A stretch of 54,145 bases of DNA, from contig DAIMZI010000016.1 of the NCBI GenBank assembly GCA_036734025.1, forward strand, positions 1-54,145, written 5' to 3'. Shown here piece after piece: positions 48,819-54,145 of the stretch. A program made the translations under genes and the position numbers. Position 1 is the stretch's first letter. Each line of letters opens with the position of its first letter. The notes below the pieces were generated by a model. That model saw only the letters and a list, made by a program, of their open reading frames with translations, was not told the origin of the DNA and did not search any database. Source of the DNA: DAIMZI01 sp036734025 (GTDB lineage: Bacteria; Pseudomonadota; Alphaproteobacteria; Rhizobiales; Rhodomicrobiaceae).

Positions 48819-49228
48819 TTTCCTCATTCCGACGAGTGCGGCGAACGCAAGCACCACCGGTCGCCATACATGGGGGAGGCATGACTTGTGCAACAAGGGT
48901 GGCGCGGACACAAAAGGACGCCGAGCCCTGCTGGACCCGGCGCCGAGTCGACCTCGTCTCTCGATTTCGAACGTCCGCTCGCCAGATTTCCGCCGAACGA
49001 CGCCAAAGCGCCTGAAAACCTGTCTGTTAACGCTCAAAATCTGCCAGGGGATCCCCACCCGACCAACGGATCAGATTGACCGGATCAGACCCGATCCTAG
49101 AAGCCTTATTGATAAACAAATTCAACGCGGATGAAACCGCGAATGCGGCGAATGTCGGTTTTTTTTCATTCGGCATAATTTTTTGTGTCGCCACGTCCGC
49201 ATAGTGGACAAATCACCCCGAATCGCGC
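48819..49228. other. Intergenic region after tRNA-Thr
   Basis: These 410 bases contain no convincing gene. Frames that cover the tRNA are familiar artefacts. Near the end AAACCG (49134-49139) can pair with CGGTTT (49156-49161), followed by a T-run to 49166; this could be a weak terminator for the tRNA transcript. The final 100 bases are AT-rich. Confidence 0.5.
49134..49166 (+). terminator. Weak intrinsic terminator candidate
   Basis: A 6-bp stem AAACCG/CGGTTT with a 16-nt loop (which itself can fold CCGC-GAAT-GCGG) and eight Ts. The stem is weak and the distance from the tRNA is more than 300 nt. Confidence 0.35.
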
Positions 49229-50431
49229 TCAGGCAGCAGCCAGTCGTTCCGCCATGACGGATCTCAGCACACTGTCATAAACCGCCAGAGTGTCCATCTG
49301 CATGCGCTGCCGGGTGAAGCGCGCCGCCACATGAGCCCGCCCGCGCGCACCCATCGCCTCGCGCTCGTCCAGCGACAGCGACAAAGCTTGCGCCAGGGTG
49401 GCCGCCAGGGTTTCGTGGTCATCGGGCGGAACCAGCCAGCCAGTGGCGCCGTCAAGGCCGGCTTCGTCCACGGGACGCAAGGTCTCCGGCAGCGCGCCGA
49501 TATCGGTCGCGATTACCGGACGGCAGGCCGCCTGCGCCTCGGCGGACGCCCGGCCGAAGGCTTCGGCCTCGCGCGAAGCCACAACCACCACCGAGGCGGC
49601 TCGACACGCGGCGGGCACATCATCGCAGTGGCCAGGCAGAACGATACGGCCTTCCAGGCCGAAAGTGGCGATGAGCGCACGCAACTCGCGTTCATAATTT
49701 GACCGCCCCTGCGCGTCTCCCGCAAGCACCACGGCCACATCGCTCATGCCGTCTGAATGCAGTAGCCGCGCCGCCGCGCGAATGGTCACGTCCTGGCCTT
49801 TCCAGCGCGTCAGCCGCGCCACCTGAAGCACGATACGCCGGTTCTCGCCCACGCCCCATTCCCGGCGCAACCTGGCAACCCGCTCTGGGGCGATGGCATG
49901 AGGATCATAGGCCGCCATGTCCACACCGCGGTAGATGACACGCACGCGCTGCGGATCGGTGCCGTGGCGCGCGATCAGCAGCCGGGCCGTGAATTCGGAA
50001 TTGGCGATGACGATATCGCCGCGCGCCATCACCGAATTGTAAAGCCCCTTGATCGCGGATTTCTGGCCATAGGCGCCATGATAGGTGGTGATGAATGCCG
50101 CGCCTGTGCGCCGTGCGGCAATCAGAGCGCTCCATGCGGGCGCACGACTGCGGGCATGGACGAGATCGACGCCGCGGCTGCGGACCAATGCCGCCAGGGC
50201 GCCGGCATTTCGCCAGATCTGCGCGGGGCTCTTGGTAGCCAGCGGCAGGCGGCACAATTCGCCGCCAGCGTCTTTCAGGGTCTGTTCGAGCCGCCCGCCC
50301 GCACAGGCAACCAGCGCCCGCCCACCCGCATCGGCAACTGCCTGCGAGACCTCGATGGCGGAAAGCTCGACCCCGCCCGTATCGAGTTCGGGCAGCACCT
50401 GAAGGATGACCGGACCGGCAGGGCTTGTCAT
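49229..50431 (-). CDS. Glycosyltransferase family 4 protein
   Basis: This 400-residue GT-B glycosyltransferase begins MTSPAGPVILQVLPELDTGGVELSAIEVS, with the glycine-rich acceptor-side loop, and has a C-terminal nucleotide-sugar domain with RRIVLQVARLTRWKGQDVTIRAAARL, VLAGDAQG, VVVASREAEAFGRASAEAQAACRPVIATDIGALPE (the E-x7-E motif in EAFGRASAE) and GATGWLVPPDD. It probably adds a sugar to LPS core or another envelope glycan. ATG 50431 is chosen as the GT-B fold starts there; the frame is open upstream to 50509. It stands alone on the minus strand. Confidence 0.88.
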   Translation of the reverse strand: MTSPAGPVILQVLPELDTGGVELSAIEVSQAVADAGGRALVACAGGRLEQTLKDAGGELCRLPLATKSPAQIWRNAGALAALVRSRGVDLVHARSRAPAWSALIAARRTGAAFITTYHGAYGQKSAIKGLYNSVMARGDIVIANSEFTARLLIARHGTDPQRVRVIYRGVDMAAYDPHAIAPERVARLRREWGVGENRRIVLQVARLTRWKGQDVTIRAAARLLHSDGMSDVAVVLAGDAQGRSNYERELRALIATFGLEGRIVLPGHCDDVPAACRAASVVVVASREAEAFGRASAEAQAACRPVIATDIGALPETLRPVDEAGLDGATGWLVPPDDHETLAATLAQALSLSLDEREAMGARGRAHVAARFTRQRMQMDTLAVYDSVLRSVMAERLAAA

Positions 50432-50584
50432 GATTGAACCGGAGCGTCTTTTCTGTTGGGGTAAGGCAGTCTCGCGCCTGAAAGCCTGCGACCCGCCGGC
50501 TTTCTGCATACCGGCGCGGCACCGGCAATTCGCACACCCGTTTTGCTTGTCCGAGAACAGCTAGAAGACCAGGTAGACCAAATC

Positions 50585-51406
50585 ATGGCCGACACCGATG
50601 CGCAATTCATCACCGTGCCTGGTGCGCCCGAACCCACGAAAATAGCCGTGCTTCACCGTCAGCCAGAACCAGGCAAGGCCACCGTGATGTGGCTTTCGGG
50701 GTTTCATTCCGACATGCGCGGCACCAAGGCCAGCGCCCTGCGCGAGTGGACAGCAGCGAGGGGTATGGGCTTTCTGGCGCTCGATTATTCCGGCCACGGC
50801 GAATCAGGCGGGCGCTTCATCGACGGGACCATCGGCGCATGGCTGTCGCAGGCCCGCGCAGTGTACGACTGGGCAGGCGCACAGCGGGTCATCATCGTCG
50901 GCTCCAGCATGGGCGGGTGGATCGGTCTGCTGATGGCGCATCAGCTTGTGCGCGAAACGGGCAGCAGCGGGCGGCTTGCAGGTCTTGCGCTCATCGCGCC
51001 GGCCTGGAACATGACCGGGTTGATCTGGGCCGGGATGCCTGATGAAGCGCGCCGGACGATGATGAGCGAGGGCGTCGTCATGCGCCCGTCCGGGTACGAC
51101 GAGGCCGGCTACCCCATCACCCGCCAGCTTATCGAAGAGGGACGCACCCACACGCTGGGCGCGCAGGAGGTATTCCGCACGGGCTGTCCCGTGCACATCA
51201 TCCAGGGCATGCGCGATCCGGATGTGCCGTGGCAGCATGCGCTCGGCCTTGTCGATGTGCTCGAGACCGACGATGCGCGCCTGACCCTCATTCGCGACGG
51301 CGCGCATCAGCTTTCGCGCCCGCAGGACATGGCCGTCCTGTTTGCCGCCATAGACATGCTCGCGCCGGATGCCGACGCACACGGCGATCACGTTTCAGCT
51401 TCTTGA
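50585..51406 (+). CDS. Serine alpha/beta hydrolase, ABHD10-like
   Basis: This 273-residue hydrolase has the nucleophile elbow VGSSMGGW (Ser108), the oxyanion block VMWLSGFHSDMRGTKASAL, LDYSGHGESGGRF, a likely acid in HIIQGMRDPDVPWQHA and His in LIRDGAHQLSRPQD. The GTKA, DYSGxGxSxGxF, VGSSMGGW and GMxDxxVPWxxA blocks correspond closely to animal ABHD10, a mitochondrial depalmitoylase/esterase; bacterial homologues occur in alphaproteobacteria. Substrate here is unknown. ATG 50585 is used; TTG 50543 is possible. The bpt gene follows on the same strand after 80 bp. Confidence 0.82.
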   Translation: MADTDAQFITVPGAPEPTKIAVLHRQPEPGKATVMWLSGFHSDMRGTKASALREWTAARGMGFLALDYSGHGESGGRFIDGTIGAWLSQARAVYDWAGAQRVIIVGSSMGGWIGLLMAHQLVRETGSSGRLAGLALIAPAWNMTGLIWAGMPDEARRTMMSEGVVMRPSGYDEAGYPITRQLIEEGRTHTLGAQEVFRTGCPVHIIQGMRDPDVPWQHALGLVDVLETDDARLTLIRDGAHQLSRPQDMAVLFAAIDMLAPDADAHGDHVSAS

Positions 51407-51486
51407 TTCGCCGGCCCCAATTCCGGTAGGCTGATGAAAGTGGTGGTAGGAGCCTGAATTTAGATGGTGCCCCGGCGGAGACGACT

Positions 51487-52254
51487 TTGACCGACTATGC
51501 GAGGCGATTTCCGGAATTCTATATAACCGCTCCGCAACCTTGCCCCTATCTGAACGACCGGCGCGAGCGTAAGCTTTTTACTCATCTGGTTCCCGGAAAA
51601 TCCAGCACGATCATCGATAATCTGCTCACCAACGGTTTCCGGCGCAGCCAGAACATCGCTTATATTCCCTATTGCGAGAATTGCTCGGCATGCGTGTCGG
51701 TTCGTATCGTGGTCGATGAGTTCACCCGCAGGCGCACCAACAAGCGGATCTGGTCGCGCAACCTCGATCTGGATGCCCGGCGCGTCGAGCCGATCCCGAC
51801 ATCCGAGCAGTACGCGCTGTTTCAGGATTATGTGGGCACGCGCCACGCCGACGGCGGCATGGCGGACATGTCCTCACTCGATTATGCGGTAATGGTGCGC
51901 GATAGCTGCATCGATACCTTCCTGACCGAATATCGCCTGCGTCCCATGACAGGCGACGCAAAGGCTTCCGGCTCGGACGGTGCGCTGATGGCTGTTGCCC
52001 TGTGCGACCGGCTTCATGACGGCATATCGCTGGTCTACAGCTTCTTCGCGCCTGAATGTGAGCAGCGCAGCCTGGGCAGCTACATCATTCTCGAGCATAT
52101 CGAGCAGGCGCGGCGCGAGGGGCTGCCTTATGTCTATCTCGGCTACTGGATCCGCAACTGCTCGAAGATGGCCTACAAGACGCGGTTCATGCCTCAGGAA
52201 CATCTGACGCCGCGCGGCTGGAAGCCGTTTGATCCGGCGGCCGAGCCGGGTTGA
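51487..52254 (+). CDS. bpt: Arginyl/leucyl-tRNA-protein transferase family (Bpt/Ate-like)
   Basis: This 255-residue protein attaches an amino acid from tRNA to protein N-termini, marking them for the N-degron pathway. It has the N-terminal cysteine region CPYLNDRRERKLFTHL and PYCENCSACVSVRI, then NKRIWSRNLDLD, the DGALMAVALCDRLHDGISLVYSFFAPE block and YVYLGYWIRNCSKMAYKTRFMPQEHL. This corresponds to the ATE1-like Bpt (leucyl transfer to Asp/Glu N-termini) of proteobacteria, not the unrelated Aat. The start is TTG 51487 with GGAG 9 nt upstream; no ATG start precedes the conserved region. Confidence 0.93.
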   Translation: MTDYARRFPEFYITAPQPCPYLNDRRERKLFTHLVPGKSSTIIDNLLTNGFRRSQNIAYIPYCENCSACVSVRIVVDEFTRRRTNKRIWSRNLDLDARRVEPIPTSEQYALFQDYVGTRHADGGMADMSSLDYAVMVRDSCIDTFLTEYRLRPMTGDAKASGSDGALMAVALCDRLHDGISLVYSFFAPECEQRSLGSYIILEHIEQARREGLPYVYLGYWIRNCSKMAYKTRFMPQEHLTPRGWKPFDPAAEPG

Positions 52255-52354
52255 ACCACCACCCGGCCATCGGATCTGCATCATTCAGATCATATGGGCA
52301 GACCCGTACAAACGGGGCTTGACGCGGCTTGCGGCGCGCGACACTTTCCGCCGC

Positions 52355-53110
52355 ATGAGTGTTATCCGCCAGCTTTACCGCTATCCGGTCAAGGGCCTGT
52401 CCGCCCAGCCACTGGAGGCAGCGCGCCTGCAGCCTGGCGAAGCCATCGAATACGACCGGGCCTATGCGATAGAGAACGGGCCGGGCCGGTTCGATCCAGA
52501 TGCGCCGCGCCATTTGCCCAAGATCAACTTTATCATGCTCATGCGCAACGAGAAGCTTGCCGGGCTGAGCACCGAATTCGACGACGCCACCCACTCGCTG
52601 AGCATCCTGCGCGACGGCAAGCAGGTGGCGCGCGGCGCGCTGAACACGCGGCTGGGCCGGCAGATGATCGAACAATTCATCGCCGGCTACATGGCGGGCG
52701 AGTTGAAAGGTCCGCCGCGTATCGTCAGCGCACCGGGCCACAGTTTTTCCGATGTGGCGGAAAAATGCGTCCATATCGTCAATCTGGAAACCATTCGTGC
52801 GCTCGGCGGTGAATTTGGCCGCGAACTGCATCCGCTGCGCTTTCGCGCCAATATTTACATCGACGGGATCGACCAGTGGCGCGAATTCGACTGGCTCGAC
52901 CGCGAACTTGTCGCCGGTGATGCCCGCCTGCAGGTGTTTGCGCGCACACCACGATGCGACGCGGTCAATGTCGATCCGCAGACTGCCGTGCGCGATACCT
53001 CGCTGCCGCCTGACATGATGCGTACTTTCGGCCATAATGATCTTGGCGTTTATGCGCGGGTGATCGCGGGCGGCACGGTGCGCATTGGCGACCAGATCAC
53101 ACCGGCCTGA
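52355..53110 (+). CDS. MOSC-domain protein (YcbX-like)
   Basis: This 251-residue protein has an N-terminal MOSC beta-barrel (MSVIRQLYRYPVKGLSAQPLEAARLQPGEAIEYDRAYAIENG) and a C-terminal MOSC domain ending VFARTPRCDAVNVDPQTAVRDT, with the conserved cysteine that ligates molybdenum in YcbX/mARC proteins, and NDLGVYARVIAGGTVRIGDQI. Such proteins use the molybdenum cofactor to reduce N-hydroxylated compounds or move sulfur; activity here is inferred. ATG 52355 is chosen because the domain starts there. moaB lies elsewhere in this window. Confidence 0.87.
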   Translation: MSVIRQLYRYPVKGLSAQPLEAARLQPGEAIEYDRAYAIENGPGRFDPDAPRHLPKINFIMLMRNEKLAGLSTEFDDATHSLSILRDGKQVARGALNTRLGRQMIEQFIAGYMAGELKGPPRIVSAPGHSFSDVAEKCVHIVNLETIRALGGEFGRELHPLRFRANIYIDGIDQWREFDWLDRELVAGDARLQVFARTPRCDAVNVDPQTAVRDTSLPPDMMRTFGHNDLGVYARVIAGGTVRIGDQITPA

Positions 53111-53177
53111 ACGCGCCCGGATATTCATTGCAAAGCCGCAATGGACGGCGCTGGACGCACCGACATGTCAAGTTGCG

Positions 53178-53206
53178 TTGACAGCGCGCGCACATCGGCT
53201 TAACTT
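53178..53206 (+). promoter_or_regulatory. Probable promoter of the BLUF gene
   Basis: A perfect TTGACA (53178-53183) is followed after 17 nt by TAACTT (53201-53206). The start would be about 15 nt before the ATG, leaving a very short leader that still holds the AAGGAGG ribosome site (53217-53223). Confidence 0.42.
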
Positions 53207-53226
53207 TTCCTCAGTAAGGAGGGCCG

Positions 53227-53637
53227 ATGTCTATACTCCAACTGACCTATGCCTCACAGCCATTCGGCTTCGACGAATCCATCCTCGCGGGGATTCTGCT
53301 CGACGCACGGCACTGCAACACCCGTGATGGCATCACCGGCGCGCTGATTGCACGCCGTGATCTGTTTCTCCAACTGCTGGAAGGCCCCGCCGAGGCGGTC
53401 AACGCCGCCTACATGCGGATCGCGCGTGACGACCGGCATGTCGACGTCCGCCGGCTGACGTGCCGCCAGACGGACACCCGGCTGTTCCCCGACTGGGCGA
53501 TGCGCGATGATCCGGTGCGCTCGTGGATGTGGAGCGCGGATGCCGTAGCCGACGGAGCATTGCATCGCGCCTCGGAGAGCGAAATCATCGGCGTGTTCGA
53601 GCGGCTGCGCAGCGAAGCCCCGGCCGTGGGCTCCTGA
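53227..53637 (+). CDS. BLUF-domain blue-light photoreceptor
   Basis: This 136-residue protein is a single BLUF domain (about residues 1-95) plus a short C-terminal tail. The photocycle residues are all in place: Tyr8 (LTYAS), Asn31 (HCNTRDGITG), Gln49 (FLQLLEG), Trp90 and Met92 (DWAM). The spacing Asn-Gln 18, Gln-Trp 41 and Trp-Met 2 equals that of the model protein AppA as I recall it. It should bind FAD and sense blue light. There is no attached effector domain, so it would act through an unknown partner. The start is fixed by AAGGAGG at 53217-53223. It abuts the convergent aspS stop with no gap. Confidence 0.94.
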   Translation: MSILQLTYASQPFGFDESILAGILLDARHCNTRDGITGALIARRDLFLQLLEGPAEAVNAAYMRIARDDRHVDVRRLTCRQTDTRLFPDWAMRDDPVRSWMWSADAVADGALHRASESEIIGVFERLRSEAPAVGS

Positions 53638-54145
53638 TCAGCTCGTCTTCGGCGTCAGGGCCGGGCGGATATGCAGCTCCTTGAGCTGTTCGGGACTGGC
53701 TTCGCTCGGCGCGCCAAGCAGCAGGTCCTCGGCCTGCTGGTTGAGCGGGAACATCGTCACCTCGCGGATGTTGGGTTCATCGCATAGCAGCATGACCATA
53801 CGGTCCACGCCCGGCGCGATACCGCCATGGGGCGGCGCGCCATATTGCAGCGCGCGCAGCATGCCGCCAAACTTGCTCTCGACAACATCCCGGCCGTAAC
53901 CCGCGATCGCGAACGCCTTGAACATGATCTCGGGCACGTGGTTCCGGATCGCGCCCGAGGAAAGCTCGACGCCGTTGCACACCACATCATATTGCCAGCC
54001 AAGGACATCCAGCGGATCGACAGCGCCCGCCTCCACCCGTTCCAGCGTCTCCAGCCCACCCTGGGGCATCGAGAACGGGTTGTGCGAGAATTCGATCTTC
54101 TTGGCGTCCTCGTCCCATTCGTACATCGGGAAATCGACGATCCAG
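53638..54145 (-). CDS. aspS: Aspartyl-tRNA synthetase, C-terminal part
   Basis: The 3' end of aspS; the gene runs off the right edge. The reading frame from the edge runs WIVDFPMYEWDEDA, then HNPFSMPQGG, QYDVVCNGVELSSGAIRNH, FGGMLRALQYGAPPHGGIAPGVDRMVMLLC and IREVTMFPLNQQAEDLLLGAPSEAS. These are class II motif 2/3 regions of AspRS, with the PHGGIAPGVDRMVM motif 3 arginine. Whether this is the Asn-discriminating or non-discriminating form cannot be told from this part. Confidence 0.95.
   Translation of the reverse strand, partial: WIVDFPMYEWDEDAKKIEFSHNPFSMPQGGLETLERVEAGAVDPLDVLGWQYDVVCNGVELSSGAIRNHVPEIMFKAFAIAGYGRDVVESKFGGMLRALQYGAPPHGGIAPGVDRMVMLLCDEPNIREVTMFPLNQQAEDLLLGAPSEASPEQLKELHIRPALTPKTS

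Noticed and set aside
48758..49015. Plus-strand reading frame beginning MVEHLIRNEGVAGSSPACGT
   Set aside because: Also a familiar artefact, translated from the tRNA sense strand.
48881..49015. Possible 44-residue Arg-rich peptide MTCATRVARTQ... preceded by GGGGGAGG
   Set aside because: The purine run is only one base from the ATG, too close to act as a ribosome site, and the composition is not protein-like.
48771..49058. Minus-strand reading frame whose C-terminus reads CRMPDSNQRPPHYE
   Set aside because: This is the well-known spurious translation of the antisense strand of a tRNA gene; the tRNA-Thr explains it.
48743..49228. tRNA-Thr as an integration site for a genomic island
   Set aside because: There is no integrase, no duplicated tRNA 3' end and no shift to foreign gene content downstream.
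1..54145. CRISPR arrays, insertion sequences, prophage or a defence island
   Set aside because: No regularly spaced repeats, transposase, integrase, phage structural genes or recognisable defence cassette were seen on reading both strands.

Overview
The window is high-GC chromosomal DNA from a Gram-negative alphaproteobacterium. Several neighbourhoods point to that class: divergent purD/xseA; a PetP-type MarR regulator overlapping a PetR-type response regulator; lspA followed by a DUF3035-like lipoprotein and an M16 peptidase pair; a cysQ-DUF4170-acyltransferase/waaA-lpxK block; an arginyltransferase-type Bpt; and a DUF2093 protein. There are lipid A and KDO genes but no photosynthesis genes. 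I cannot assign a genus from this sequence alone. Coding density is about 95%. I see no insertion sequence, prophage, integrase or CRISPR array, and one tRNA gene.

Layout. 1-5.6 kb: start of carB, a periplasmic msrA, a membrane patatin-like protein, a small secreted protein, and a cyclic-nucleotide-binding/CPBP-protease fusion. 5.8-12.7 kb: a rhodanese; a minus-strand run rluB-rsmD-TadE-TadE; an unrecognised 369-residue protein; tadA; a patatin; and a fluoroacetate-dehalogenase-type hydrolase coupled to purD. 12.7-20.2 kb: purD/xseA divergent, DUF2093, ilvE, and an overlapping MarR / response regulator / histidine kinase operon. 20.3-25.7 kb: rhomboid protease, a lone secretin-N-domain protein, moaB, a peroxiredoxin-like protein plus GST, a D-amino-acid transaminase-type enzyme, and a PRC-barrel protein with a clear terminator. 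25.7-27.9 kb: two envelope proteins made of internal repeats. 27.9-38.4 kb: a compact minus-strand stretch mutL, pgi, two M16 peptidases, lipoprotein, lspA, ileS. 38.4-43.7 kb: lpxK, a fused acyltransferase-KDO transferase, DUF4170, cysQ, ubiA. 43.9-46.9 kb: rsmE, gshA and a DUF937-like protein. 47-54 kb: a MATE transporter interrupted by a one-base frameshift, tRNA-Thr(CGT), a glycosyltransferase, an ABHD10-like hydrolase, bpt, a MOSC protein, a BLUF photoreceptor and the 3' end of aspS.

How the genes fit together. Much of the window is envelope biogenesis (lspA, lipoprotein, M16 peptidases, lpxK, acyltransferase-waaA, rhomboid, glycosyltransferase), translation quality and RNA modification (ileS, aspS, tadA, rsmD, rsmE, rluB, bpt), and thiol/redox chemistry (msrA, gshA, GST, peroxiredoxin-like, rhodanese).

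I did not find a self-contained new multi-gene defence or mobile system. The best leads are single genes: the cNMP-CPBP fusion with an altered protease motif; a 302-residue dehalogenase whose catalytic residues fall at the positions of the model fluoroacetate dehalogenase; the acyltransferase-KDO transferase fusion; the twin six-cysteine membrane protein; the triple-repeat protein with a perfect palindrome in its leader; and the unrecognised protein beside rluB. All calls come from reading the sequence and translations; no database search was run.
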